DNA of 26,146 nt from an uncultured Collinsella sp. (GCA_902464035.1 CABQHT010000026.1:1-26146), one strand, 5' to 3'; counted from the first letter of the stretch, positions 15,529 to 23,683 are shown. Notes: a model not told the origin generated them from the letters alone. Made by a program: numbers and translations.

Positions 15529-17982
15529 ATGCGCGTTTCTTACGACTGGCTCAAGACCATGATCGATATTCCGGAGGATCCCAAGACCCTTTCGGACGAG
15601 TATATCCGTACCGGCACCGAGGTCGAGGCGATCGACACCGTGGGCGAGTCCTTCGACCACGTGGTGACCGCCAAGGTGCTCACCAAGGCCCCGCACCCCG
15701 ACAGCGACCATATGTATGTGTGCTCGGTCGACGTGGGCGACAAGAACCTCGACGCCGACGGCAACCCCGCCCCGCTGCAGATTGTCTGCGGCGCGCAGAA
15801 CTTCGAGGCCGGCGACCACATCGTCACGGCCATGATCGGCGCCGAGCTTCCCGGCGACATCAAAATCAAGAAGAGCAAACTGCGCGGCGTCGTGTCCATG
15901 GGCATGAACTGCTCCGCGCGCGAGCTCGGCCTGGGCGGCGACCACTCCGGCATTATGATCCTGCCCGAGGATACGCCCTGCGGCATGCCGTTTGCCGAGT
16001 ACGTGGGCTCGAGCGACACCGTGCTCGACTGCGAGATCACGCCCAACCGCCCCGACTGCCTGTCCATGATCGGCATGGCCCGCGAGACCGGCGCCATCTT
16101 CGACCGCGATTTCCACGTTGAGCTGCCCGCCATCAAGGCCGAAACCGGCCGCGCGACCGACGACGAGCTTTCCGTCGAGATTGCCGACGAGGGCCTGTGC
16201 GACCGCTACGTCGCCCGCATCGTACGTAACGTGAAGGTCGGCCCCTCTCCCGACTGGATGGTCAAGCGCCTCAACGCCCTGGGCGTGCGCCCGCACAACA
16301 ACATCGTCGACATCACCAACTATGTGATGATGCTCACCGGTCAGCCGCTGCACGCCTTTGACCTGGACACCTTTGCCGAGCGCGATGGCCACCGCCGCGT
16401 GGTGGTTCGCGCCGCCCAGCAGGATGAGAAGTTCACGACGCTCGACGGCGAGGAGCGTACGCTCGACGCCGGCATGGGCCTTATCACCGACGGCGAGCGC
16501 CCCGTGGCGTTGGCCGGCGTTATGGGCGGTATGGATTCCGAGATCGAGGACGACACCGTCGACGTGATGGTCGAGAGCGCCTGCTTCAATGCCGGTCGCA
16601 CCTCGCACACCAGCCGCGATCTGTCGCTGATCTCCGACGCCTCCATTCGCTTTGAGCGCCAGGTCGATGAGACCGGCTGCGTGGATGTCGCCAACGTTAC
16701 CTGCGCGCTCATCGAGGAGATCGCCGGCGGCGAGGTCGCTCCCGGCTATGTCGACGTTTTCCCCGCGCCCAAGACCATCGACAGCATTAAGCTGCGCCTG
16801 GCCCGCGTGCACGCCATCTGCGGTGCCGATATCGAGCCCAACTTTATCGAGCGTTCGCTCACCCGTCTGGGCTGCACCGTCGAGCGCGACGGCGAGGACT
16901 TTATGGTTACCCCGCCGAGCTTCCGCCCCGACCTACCGCGCGAGATCGACCTGATCGAGGAGGTCCTGCGCCTATGGGGCATGGGCCGCGTGACGGCGAC
17001 CATCCCGGCCGCTAAGAACCACATCGGCGGCCTGACCCGCGAGCAAAAGCTCACCCGCAAGGTCGGCGAGATCCTGCGCGCCTGCGGCCTCAACGAGACC
17101 ACGACCTTTGGCTTTGCCGCCCCGGGCGACCTGGAGAAGATCGGCATGCCCACCGAGGGTCGCGGCTGCCCCGTGGTGCTCATGAACCCGCTGGTAGCCG
17201 AGCAGACCGAGATGCGCCGCTCGCTGTTGCCAGGCCTGCTGCAGTCCGTGGCCTACAACGAGGCGCACGGTACGCCCAACGTGCACCTGTACGAGGTCGG
17301 CAGCCTGTTCCATGGCCGCGAGAACGCCAGCCTGCCCAAGGAGACCAAGTCCGTCGCGGGCGTGCTCTCGGGCCAGTGGAGCGAGCAGTCTTGGAACATG
17401 AAGTACCGTAAACTGCGTTTCTTCTTTGGCAAGGGCATTGTCGAGGAGTTGCTCGCCCAGCTGCGCATCGAGAAGGTTCGCTTCCGTCCCGTCGAGGGCG
17501 AGGGCTATGCCTTTTTGCAGCCGGGTCGTGCGGCCGAGGTTCTGTCCGGCGGAACCGTGCTGGGCTGGGTCGGCGAGATTCACCCCGAGGCGCGCGAGGC
17601 GATGGGCATCGACGAGGTTGTCGTTGCCTTTGAGCTTGACCTGGACAAGCTGATCAAGGGCGCCCGCAACCAGGAGAACTACCGCGAGTTCTCGCAGTAC
17701 CCGGCTGTTGAGCACGATCTTGCCATTGTGGTCGACAACGCCGTGACCTGCGAGGATCTTGAGCGCCGTATTACGAGTGCCGGCGGCAAGCTGCTCGAGG
17801 GCGTGCGCCTGTTCGATGTCTACCGCGATCCGGTCCGCATCGGTGCGGGCAAGAAGTCCATGGCCTTTGCGCTCACGTATCGCTCGGACGACCACACGCT
17901 TACCAGCGAAGAGGTCGAGAAGGCGCACCAGAAGATCGTCACCAAGGTGTGCAAGGGCGTAAACGGCGAGGTTCGCTCGTAA
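15529..17982 (+). CDS. pheT: Phenylalanyl-tRNA synthetase beta subunit
   Basis: An 817-residue partner of PheS, close to the usual bacterial length (about 800). Domains in order: an N-terminal tRNA-binding EMAP-like domain (about residues 40-150, with HPDSDHMYVCSVDVG and the GMNCSARELGLG turn), B3/B4 editing core (about 200-390, including EITPNRPDCLSM), B5 (about 405-475), a catalytic-like core with REIDLIEEVLRLWG, and a C-terminal ferredoxin-like anticodon-binding domain (about 720-815, starting REFSQYPAVEHDLAIVVD). TAGGAGAG precedes the ATG at 15529. It is presumably cotranscribed with pheS under T-box control. Confidence 0.97.
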   Translation: MRVSYDWLKTMIDIPEDPKTLSDEYIRTGTEVEAIDTVGESFDHVVTAKVLTKAPHPDSDHMYVCSVDVGDKNLDADGNPAPLQIVCGAQNFEAGDHIVTAMIGAELPGDIKIKKSKLRGVVSMGMNCSARELGLGGDHSGIMILPEDTPCGMPFAEYVGSSDTVLDCEITPNRPDCLSMIGMARETGAIFDRDFHVELPAIKAETGRATDDELSVEIADEGLCDRYVARIVRNVKVGPSPDWMVKRLNALGVRPHNNIVDITNYVMMLTGQPLHAFDLDTFAERDGHRRVVVRAAQQDEKFTTLDGEERTLDAGMGLITDGERPVALAGVMGGMDSEIEDDTVDVMVESACFNAGRTSHTSRDLSLISDASIRFERQVDETGCVDVANVTCALIEEIAGGEVAPGYVDVFPAPKTIDSIKLRLARVHAICGADIEPNFIERSLTRLGCTVERDGEDFMVTPPSFRPDLPREIDLIEEVLRLWGMGRVTATIPAAKNHIGGLTREQKLTRKVGEILRACGLNETTTFGFAAPGDLEKIGMPTEGRGCPVVLMNPLVAEQTEMRRSLLPGLLQSVAYNEAHGTPNVHLYEVGSLFHGRENASLPKETKSVAGVLSGQWSEQSWNMKYRKLRFFFGKGIVEELLAQLRIEKVRFRPVEGEGYAFLQPGRAAEVLSGGTVLGWVGEIHPEAREAMGIDEVVVAFELDLDKLIKGARNQENYREFSQYPAVEHDLAIVVDNAVTCEDLERRITSAGGKLLEGVRLFDVYRDPVRIGAGKKSMAFALTYRSDDHTLTSEEVEKAHQKIVTKVCKGVNGEVRS

Positions 17983-17996
17983 TCTTTGCCGTTCGA

Positions 17997-18087
17997 AACC
18001 CGCCCCCTGCGGGGTTTTCACGGCAACGTCCTCGCCGCTTCGCGGCTGCGGGATGTTGCCTTAGAAAACCCCTCTCGGGGGCGGGTT
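17997..18087. repeat. 91-nt near-perfect hairpin after pheT
   Basis: Two arms of about 44 bases pair along almost their whole length, from AACCCGCCCCC/GGGGGCGGGTT at the outside through GGGGTTTTC/GAAAACCCC and GGCAAC/GTTGCC to CCGC-ttc-GCGG at the tip, with few mismatches. It begins 15 bases after the pheT stop. It could end pheST transcription by structure alone (no T run), or be a miniature mobile palindrome. It is too long and regular for a chance fold. Confidence 0.8.
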
Positions 18088-18093
18088 CCTGCG

Positions 18094-18188
18094 TTAACCT
18101 TGTTGCGAGCGGACCGCACCTTCTTCCGGGTGACCGGAAAGTTGGGAGTGCATGGGCCTTTATTGGACGGTGCGTGGACCTGGGTTAA
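18094..18188 (+). ncRNA. Candidate structured RNA, class not recognised
   Basis: Nested complementary segments are visible: TTAACC (18094-18099) with GGTTAA (18183-18188), CGCACC (18115-18120) with GGTGCG (18169-18174), and a hairpin TTCCGG-GTGA-CCGGAA (18124-18139) closed by a GNRA-type tetraloop. A G-rich single-stranded stretch lies at 18141-18157. The nesting resembles a riboswitch or leader RNA. It lacks the cobalamin-riboswitch core and the repeated GGGACAG of NiCo riboswitches. It lies upstream of the metal importer promoter, so if real it may be a separate RNA. Confidence 0.35.
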
Positions 18189-18217
18189 TAACGGACGTAT
18201 TGCAAGGGCGTGCTGCG

Positions 18218-18246
18218 TTGTGGGCGGTGCGCCTTTTTGTTAGTAT
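18218..18246 (+). promoter_or_regulatory. Promoter of the metal importer operon
   Basis: TTGTGG (18218-18223) and TAGTAT (18241-18246) are separated by exactly 17 bases. The spacer contains a short GGCG-GTG-CGCC hairpin followed by TTTTT, which could instead be read as a terminator of anything transcribed from upstream. The operator begins ten bases after the -10 element. Confidence 0.6.
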
Positions 18247-18255
18247 GCAGAGTCG

Positions 18256-18283
18256 GTGTTACGGATTGTTGGAAACGTAACAC
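18256..18283 (+). promoter_or_regulatory. NikR-type nickel operator
   Basis: A perfect inverted repeat, GTGTTAC (18256-18262) and GTAACAC (18277-18283), with a 14-base spacer; the arms extend one more base pair inward. This arrangement is the form reported for NikR sites in several bacteria outside the enterics (GTGTTAC-N13/14-GTAACAC). It lies over or just after the predicted transcription start and 25 bp before the start codon, a position suited to repression when nickel is sufficient. No nikR gene is in the window. Confidence 0.75.
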
Positions 18284-18307
18284 GCAACGTTCTGATTGAG
18301 AGGGCTC

Positions 18308-19393
18308 ATGCATATTCCCGATAATTATCTGTCCCCGCAGACCGATGCCGTTATGGCGGTGGCGATGGTGCCCGTTTGGGTCCATTGCATCAAAAAGGTA
18401 CGCGCCACGCTCGATCGCGAGCACATGGCGTTCCTGGGCATTTGCGCCGCATTCTCCTTTTTGCTCATGATGTTCAACGTGCCGCTGCCTGGCGGCACCA
18501 CTGGTCACGCTGTTGGTGGCGCGCTCATCACGCTGCTGCTAGGCCCCGAGGCTGCTGCCATTGCAGTCTCGGTTGCACTCGCGCTGCAGGCGCTGCTGTT
18601 TGGCGACGGCGGCGTTCTGTCCTTTGGCGCCAACTGCTTTAACATGGCCTTTGTGCTGCCGTTTACCGCTGCTATCGTCTTCCGTGCGCTCAACAGCCGT
18701 CTGCACGACAAGAGCTGGGGCGCCTCGGCTTCTGCCATCGTGAGCGGTTGGGTCGGCCTGTGCCTGGCGGCCCTGTGCGCGGCAATCGAGTTCGGTATTC
18801 AGCCGATGCTCTTCACCAACGCTTCGGGCGCGCCGCTTTACTGCCCCTTCCCGCTGTCCGTGGCTATTCCGGCAATGTTGATCCCGCATATGCTGGTTGC
18901 CGGCGTGGTCGAGGGCGTAGCGACGGCCGCCATCTACGGTTTCATTAAGAAGACGGCGCCGAGCGTTATCGTCGGTCCCGAGGCCGTCGATGGCCAGCTT
19001 GCTGCCGAGAGCGCTGCCGCTAAGAAGACCTCGCTGGCCCCCACGCTCATCCTGGTCGCCTTGCTTGTCGTGGCCACGCCGCTGGGCCTGTTGGCCACAG
19101 GTGACGCATGGGGCGAGTGGGACGCCGAGGGCGCCGCGACCGCCGTTCAGGAGGTTGGCGACGACAGCCTGCAGGCTTCGGTCGGTCTCGATACCCCGAC
19201 CTTTGCCGATGCCCTGCCCACGGGCGATTATCTGCAGGCCTATTCCGAGGAGCAGGGCCTTGGCTTTGCCGGCCAGGCCGCGATGTATATTCTTTCGGCC
19301 GTGATTGGCGTGGCGGTGCTCACCATCGCATTCCGCCTGTTCTCGCTGACGGTCAAGGAAAGCGGTGCTCATGGCAATAGCCGGGCTGCCTAG
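18308..19393 (+). CDS. Nickel/cobalt ECF importer, substrate-binding membrane subunit (CbiM/NikM type)
   Basis: A 361-residue integral membrane protein. The N-terminus MHIPDNYLSP must be exposed exactly at Met1 because His2 is a metal ligand in this family, which fixes the start at the ATG at 18308 (GAGAGGG upstream). Further signatures include GGTTGHAVGGALITLLLGPEAA-like and GDGGVLSFGANCFNMA segments, with the conserved histidine in TGHAVGG. After the M core (about residues 1-215) a linker leads to a second hydrophobic part (about 238-361) with TPLGLLATGDAWGEWD and a final span, resembling a fused NikN/PDGLE domain. It is the S component of an energy-coupling factor importer. The upstream NikR-type site suggests nickel as substrate; family similarity alone cannot decide between Ni and Co. 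Confidence 0.92.
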   Translation: MHIPDNYLSPQTDAVMAVAMVPVWVHCIKKVRATLDREHMAFLGICAAFSFLLMMFNVPLPGGTTGHAVGGALITLLLGPEAAAIAVSVALALQALLFGDGGVLSFGANCFNMAFVLPFTAAIVFRALNSRLHDKSWGASASAIVSGWVGLCLAALCAAIEFGIQPMLFTNASGAPLYCPFPLSVAIPAMLIPHMLVAGVVEGVATAAIYGFIKKTAPSVIVGPEAVDGQLAAESAAAKKTSLAPTLILVALLVVATPLGLLATGDAWGEWDAEGAATAVQEVGDDSLQASVGLDTPTFADALPTGDYLQAYSEEQGLGFAGQAAMYILSAVIGVAVLTIAFRLFSLTVKESGAHGNSRAA

Positions 19394-20207
19394 CTGGCTT
19401 GCGGTCGAGCAGCGTTACGAGCCCGTGGGGGCTCGGCATCGTGTAATGCAAAAGAATGTCCTGCACCTGGCGAGCCTGCTTGAGCGGGTTCGCCTGGGTG
19501 GAGGCGCGCACGAGGGCGGGTCGGTGGTCGACCGCGCCCTTTCTTGCGTTTCGGCGCCGGTGCGCCTGGTGGGGATGTTCGTTTGCGTCCTGTGCGTGTG
19601 TCTGACGCAGAGCCCGCTGTACCTCATGTTGATGGCGGCTATCGCGTTGGTACTCGTTGCCGTGCGCCCCGTACGCGGGCTGCGGGCAACCTTTGTACCG
19701 GCGCTTGGCGCTGCGGGGCTCGCGGTGGTTCTGGCGCTGCCTGCCCTGCTACTGGGCGCTTCCGCCGCGGGCGCCATGCTCAAGATTGCGCTCAAGACCT
19801 TCATTAATGTGTCGCTGGTGCTGGGCGTTTCGTGGACCCTCACGTGGAGCCGCATGTCGGCGGCGCTCAAGATGCTGCATCTACCCGACGAAGTTATCTT
19901 TACGTTTGATATGGCGCTCAAGCACATCGAGGTGCTGGGCCGAACGGCGCACAATCTGTGCGAATCGGTCATGCTGCGCAGTGTGGGTCGCGCGCCTGAG
20001 GGGTTTTCGCGCACCGACTCGGTCGCGGGTATCATGGGCATGACGTTTATCAAGGCGATGGAATGCAGCCACGCGATGGACGAGGCCATGCTTTGCCGCG
20101 GCTTTGCCGGTGCGTATCCGGCACCCGCGCGCGCCGGGTTTGGCTGGCGCGATGCGGTCTATGCGGCCGGCGTGGCGCTGCTGGCAGTGTTGTGCGCCGT
20201 GCTGTAG
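19371..20207 (+). CDS. ECF importer transmembrane component (CbiQ/EcfT family)
   Basis: A 278-residue T component that couples the ATPase to the metal-binding subunit in the membrane. The start at the ATG at 19371 overlaps the end of the upstream gene by 23 bases, indicating translational coupling. Hydrophobic spans lie at about residues 65-82 and 87-104 and at 110-135 (with ALPALLLGASAAGAML). The two coupling-helix motifs expected in EcfT appear as MLRSVGR and LCRGFAG, separated by about 45 residues. The first 55 residues are a polar leader. It acts only with its neighbours, the M subunit and the ATPase. Confidence 0.9.
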   Translation: MAIAGLPSWLAVEQRYEPVGARHRVMQKNVLHLASLLERVRLGGGAHEGGSVVDRALSCVSAPVRLVGMFVCVLCVCLTQSPLYLMLMAAIALVLVAVRPVRGLRATFVPALGAAGLAVVLALPALLLGASAAGAMLKIALKTFINVSLVLGVSWTLTWSRMSAALKMLHLPDEVIFTFDMALKHIEVLGRTAHNLCESVMLRSVGRAPEGFSRTDSVAGIMGMTFIKAMECSHAMDEAMLCRGFAGAYPAPARAGFGWRDAVYAAGVALLAVLCAVL

Positions 20208-20253
20208 GCGCTGCTGGTTCTGGCTGGGGATGGAAATAGGGAAGGGCGACGTT

Positions 20254-21021
20254 TTGACGATCGATATGAATAGTGCGGCGGGCACGAACGGTGCGGGCGC
20301 CGAGGTCGCGCCGCTTATTGAGCTGCGCGACGTGGTGTTTTCCTATACGGGCCATACGGTGGTCGATGGCGTTTCGCTGCAGGTCGATCGTGGTGAACTC
20401 GTTGCCCTACTCGGTCCCAACGGCTGCGGTAAGACGACGATTATGCGCCTTATTAACGGCCTTGAACTTGCGGACGCAGGGATATACCTGTTTGACGGGC
20501 ACGTGGTCGACGCAGCGTATCTCAAGGATTCCGCGATGGCCCAGCGGTTCCATCAGCGCGTGGGCTTTGTGTTCCAGAACGCCGATGCTCAGCTGTTCTG
20601 TGCCACGGTGGGCGAGGAAGTCGCTTTTGGCCCGGCTCAAATGGGGTTGCCGACGGGCGAGCTCGACCGTCGCGTGCGCGATGCCATGGAACTGTTTCAA
20701 GTTGCCGACCTGGTCGATGCCTCGCCCTATCAGCTTTCGGGTGGGCAAAAGAAGCGCGTGGCGCTGGCTGCGGTCGTGTCGATGAACCCCGATATCTTGG
20801 TGCTCGACGAGCCCACCAACGGTCTCGATGAGGATTCATGCGACATCGTGGTCAACTTCTTGCTGGCCTACGTTGCTGCTGGTAAGACGGTTTTGATGAG
20901 CACGCATCACCAGGATTTGGTGCGACGCCTAGGGGCCCGTGCAATCTATATCGATCGATATCACCATGTGGTCGAGGCGCCCGTGCCGTCGTATGGAACC
21001 GAAAGCGGTGCTACAGAATAG
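20254..21021 (+). CDS. ECF importer ATP-binding subunit (CbiO family)
   Basis: A 255-residue ABC ATPase that powers the metal importer. Motifs in order: Walker A LLGPNGCGKTT (about residue 55), Q-loop FVFQNADAQLF typical of ECF ATPases, signature LSGGQKKRVALA, Walker B ILVLDEPTNGLD and H-loop MSTHHQD. The start is not certain: TTG at 20254 has GGGAAGGG seven bases upstream and is preferred; in-frame ATG codons at 20230 and 20266 are alternatives. A single ATPase gene serves the importer, presumably as a homodimer. The C-terminus (after about residue 240) is a short polar tail. A small hairpin terminator follows. Confidence 0.93.
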   Translation: MTIDMNSAAGTNGAGAEVAPLIELRDVVFSYTGHTVVDGVSLQVDRGELVALLGPNGCGKTTIMRLINGLELADAGIYLFDGHVVDAAYLKDSAMAQRFHQRVGFVFQNADAQLFCATVGEEVAFGPAQMGLPTGELDRRVRDAMELFQVADLVDASPYQLSGGQKKRVALAAVVSMNPDILVLDEPTNGLDEDSCDIVVNFLLAYVAAGKTVLMSTHHQDLVRRLGARAIYIDRYHHVVEAPVPSYGTESGATE

Positions 21022-21041
21022 TTGCTGCGTAGAGCGTGCGT

Positions 21042-21059
21042 AGCCGCCCGCGCGGCTTT
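21042..21059 (+). terminator. Probable terminator of the metal importer operon
   Basis: AGCCGC (21042-21047) and GCGGCT (21052-21057) form a 6-bp stem with a 4-base loop, followed by TT and then G. It is short, but it lies about 20 bases after the last gene of the operon. Confidence 0.5.
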
Positions 21060-21102
21060 GCCGTGATGGTATAGTTATCCAGGTTTTTTTATGGGGGTGG
21101 CT

Positions 21103-21951
21103 ATGCCAAGCTGGAACATTCATATCGCTCAGACGGAGCGTTTGCTGGAGCGCACCGGTGCGCTTGCCGATAGCGTGCGCGACCGCAATGCCTTTTTGTT
21201 TGGCTGCGTGGTTCCGGATATCTTCGTGGGCTATATGGTCCCTGGCATCGCCGATCCCATCCCGTACCGCATTACGCACTTTGCAAAGCCCGAGCCTATC
21301 CCTAAGCCGCGCGAGCACGAGTTCTGGGATACCTATGTGGCGCCGCTGCTTAAAGGCGCGCCCGCGGGCGAACCCGCTGAGGCTACCTCGATTGTCGAGG
21401 AGCGCGAGCGATTGAACCGCGTGCATTATCCCCAGCGCTACAGGGATGCCGAGCCGATTGCTGGTCCCGGCGCTCGTGAGTTCTCGCTTGCGTCCGAGGA
21501 CGTGGCGCAGTCATTGCTCGATTTGACACTGGGTGTCTGGTCGCATCTGGTGGCCGATACCGTATGGAATACGCGTGTGAATCAGTACCTGGAGGCGCAC
21601 GGCGGCAAGCCGTGCGAGGAATTCCGCATTAAAAAACAAGGTGACTTTGACTGGTTTGGTAAGACGCTCGGCATTGTTTCGATTCCGCGCGCGACCGATC
21701 GCCTCTATACCGCTGCGACGCGTTTTGGGCAGTATCCCATCCATAAAGAATATGTGCTCAAGACTATCGGCGTCATGCACGAGATTGTACGCGAAAACCC
21801 CGGCGAGCCCGATCATCCGCCGTATCGCCTGCTAACCGAGGAGTTCTTCGATGCAACGTTTACCGAGGTCATCGAGCTGACCGAGGCGGGATTTGCGGCT
21901 CGCGTTGCTGCTTCTGACGTTCCCGCAGTCCCCCTGATCGCTAGCTGCTAG
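21103..21951 (+). CDS. Zinc-dependent phospholipase C-like protein
   Basis: A 282-residue protein of the zinc-dependent phospholipase C/S1-P1 nuclease-like fold (Zn_dep_PLPC). Expected ligand positions can be followed: Trp and His in PSWNIHIAQ, Asp in GCVVPDIF, His in YRITHF, and the HxxxD pair in WSHLVADTVWN. There is no signal peptide, unlike secreted toxins of the fold, so it is likely intracellular; its substrate is unknown and phospholipase activity is not implied. The start could be the ATG at 21091 or, as chosen, that at 21103 with GGGGG five bases upstream. A -10-like TATAGT lies at 21070-21075. It stands alone between the importer operon and the convergent pyk. Confidence 0.8.
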   Translation: MPSWNIHIAQTERLLERTGALADSVRDRNAFLFGCVVPDIFVGYMVPGIADPIPYRITHFAKPEPIPKPREHEFWDTYVAPLLKGAPAGEPAEATSIVEERERLNRVHYPQRYRDAEPIAGPGAREFSLASEDVAQSLLDLTLGVWSHLVADTVWNTRVNQYLEAHGGKPCEEFRIKKQGDFDWFGKTLGIVSIPRATDRLYTAATRFGQYPIHKEYVLKTIGVMHEIVRENPGEPDHPPYRLLTEEFFDATFTEVIELTEAGFAARVAASDVPAVPLIASC

Positions 21952-22085
21952 CCGGCCGGCTTAACGGTGAACAGTTCATTCCAATTGACCAACAGTTCCC
22001 GTCGCAGGGCATCTTCGGTGGTACGCTCGGCATCGGAAAGGTTCGCGACTGAACACAAATCGATGATGCGGCATACGAAGAAGGT
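21948..22085 (-). pseudogene. Possible C-terminal gene remnant
   Basis: An open stretch of 45 codons on the minus strand ends in a stop that overlaps the phospholipase-like gene's stop on the other strand (CTAG). It reads like real protein (CSVANLSDAERTTEDALRRE then LLVNWNELFTV) but has no usable start and a stop just upstream. It may be the tail of a lost gene; chance is not excluded. Confidence 0.3.
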
Positions 22086-22090
22086 TTAAA

Positions 22091-22125
22091 TAAGGGCCCG
22101 GAAGGCAAAGCCTTCCGGGCCCTTT
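22091..22125 (-). terminator. pyk: Terminator of pyk
   Basis: A perfect 15-bp GC-rich stem (22092-22106 with 22110-22124, loop of three) lies about 30 bases past the pyk stop. On the minus strand it is followed by ATTTAAA. It may also serve the convergent phospholipase-like gene. Confidence 0.85.
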
Positions 22126-22153
22126 GCAATGCAAATCTGCTTGCAAGTGCGAT

Positions 22154-23614
22154 TTAGCGCACCTGAGCGACGTAAGCGACGTTGGTCGAGGAGACCTTGT
22201 CCTCGAGCTGGACGCTCATGCGGGGATCGCCGGCGGTGGCGACGGTCAGATCGCCGGCCTCGACGTAGCCGAGCTCCTTAGCGGTCTCGATCGCCTTGAC
22301 AATCGTGCCGTTGACGGTGCCCTGGGTAATCTCGGCCTGGTGCGGGATAACGCCCCAGTACATGATCATCTGCTGGACGGCCCACTCGTGGCGGGAGAAC
22401 GCGCAGATCGGCATGTTGGGACGGAAGTGCGAGATCAGGCGAGCGGTACGACCGGTGGTCGTCGGCACGGTGATGCACTTGGCGCCAACGGTGGTAGCCA
22501 TGTTCACAGCGGACATACCCACAACGTTGTTGACGACGCGGGTGCCGTGAGCATCGGCCGGAACCTCGAGCGGAGCGTGGGCCGGGAGGTACTTCTCGGT
22601 CTCGAGAGCGATGCTGGCCTGCATCTTGACGGCCTCGACCGGGTACTTACCGGCAGCGGACTCGCCAGAGAGCATAACGGCGTCGGTGCCGTCGTAGATG
22701 GCGTTAGCAACGTCGGCAACCTCGGCGCGCGTCGGGCGCGGGTTCTGCTGCATGGAGTCGAGCATCTGCGTAGCGGTGATGACGGGCTTGTAAGCCGCGT
22801 TGCACTTGGCGATGATCTCCTTCTGGATGTGGGGAACGAGCTCGGGCTTGATCTCGATGCCCAGGTCGCCACGGGCGACCATGATGCCGTCGGAAGCCTC
22901 GAGGATCTCGTCAAAGTTCTCGACGCCCAGGGCGCACTCGATCTTCGGGAAGATCGTCACGTGCTCGCCACCGTTCTCGCGGCAAAGCTCGCGGATGCCG
23001 CGGACGGACTCGCCGTCACGGATGAAGGAAGCGGCGATGTAGTCGATGTTCTCGGTCAGGCCAAAGAGGATGTCCTGACGATCGCGCTCGGTGATGGCGG
23101 GCAGCGAAATGTTGACGTTGGGCATGTTGACGCCCTTGCGCTCGCCAATCAGGCCGTCGTTCTTAACGACGCAGGTCATGTCCTGGCCGCTGACGGACTC
23201 GACCTCGAGGGCAACCAGGCCGTCATCGATCAGGATGAGGGAGCCCTTCTCGACCTCGGAGGGCAGAGCCAGGTAGTCGAGGGAGATGTGCTCAGCGGTG
23301 CCGTGGAAATCCTCGGACGTGGGCTGAGCGGTGACGACAATCTTGTCGCCGGTCTTGACGGCAACCTTCTTGCCATCGACCAGAAGGCCGGTGCGGACCT
23401 CGGGGCCCTTGGTGTCGAGCAGGATGCCGACGGGCAGACCGAGCTCCTTGGAAATACGACGGACGCGCTCGATGCGACCGTGGTGCTCGTCGTAGGATCC
23501 GTGCGAGAAGTTAAAACGGGCGACGTTCATGCCCGCCTTGATCATCTCGCGGATGGTCTCGTCGCTATCGCAGGCGGGACCCATGGTGCATACAATCTTG
23601 GTGCGCTTGTACAT
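22154..23614 (-). CDS. pyk: Pyruvate kinase
   Basis: A 486-residue glycolytic enzyme that transfers phosphate from phosphoenolpyruvate to ADP. The N-terminus RTKIVCTMGPAC with NVARFNFSHGSYDEH gives the ATP/K+ site; the active-site lysine and metal ligands lie in FPKIECALGVENFDEIL and GIMVARGDLGIEI; the PYK signature continues with ITATQMLDSM and TDAVMLSGESAAGKYPVEA. The last 130 residues form the regulatory domain (VPTTTGRTARLISHFRPNMPI). The length is normal for bacterial type without the extra C-terminal PEP-utiliser domain. GGAGG lies seven bases before the ATG at 23614. Transcribed alone from a TATAAT promoter. Confidence 0.97.
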   Translation of the reverse strand: MYKRTKIVCTMGPACDSDETIREMIKAGMNVARFNFSHGSYDEHHGRIERVRRISKELGLPVGILLDTKGPEVRTGLLVDGKKVAVKTGDKIVVTAQPTSEDFHGTAEHISLDYLALPSEVEKGSLILIDDGLVALEVESVSGQDMTCVVKNDGLIGERKGVNMPNVNISLPAITERDRQDILFGLTENIDYIAASFIRDGESVRGIRELCRENGGEHVTIFPKIECALGVENFDEILEASDGIMVARGDLGIEIKPELVPHIQKEIIAKCNAAYKPVITATQMLDSMQQNPRPTRAEVADVANAIYDGTDAVMLSGESAAGKYPVEAVKMQASIALETEKYLPAHAPLEVPADAHGTRVVNNVVGMSAVNMATTVGAKCITVPTTTGRTARLISHFRPNMPICAFSRHEWAVQQMIMYWGVIPHQAEITQGTVNGTIVKAIETAKELGYVEAGDLTVATAGDPRMSVQLEDKVSSTNVAYVAQVR

Positions 23615-23677
23615 TCAGACCTCCATCTGACATCGTCTTGCGCTGATAGATAAACCATAAGAAATAAAACCGAAATG

Positions 23678-23683
23678 ATTATA
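23678..23683 (-). promoter_or_regulatory. pyk: -10 element of pyk
   Basis: A consensus TATAAT on the minus strand lies 63 bases before the pyk start codon. No good -35 hexamer is at 17 bases; TTGGGG lies at 19. The surrounding DNA is markedly A+T-rich for this window. Confidence 0.5.

Noticed and set aside
14160..16812. Long minus-strand frames opposite pheS and pheT
   Set aside because: Shadows of well-conserved synthetase genes; no family motifs or start signals.
18094..18307. Cobalamin or NiCo riboswitch upstream of the metal importer
   Set aside because: Neither GCCACTG-type cobalamin core nor repeated GGGACAG of the NiCo class is present; a NikR-type operator explains regulation better.
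20104..20253. Longer N-terminus for the ECF ATPase
   Set aside because: The upstream frame lies inside the T-component gene; the ribosome-binding site points to a start at about 20254.
22124..23653. 509-codon open frame on the plus strand
   Set aside because: Shadow of pyk on the opposite strand; Val, Asp, Gly and Leu-rich composition and no ribosome-binding site.
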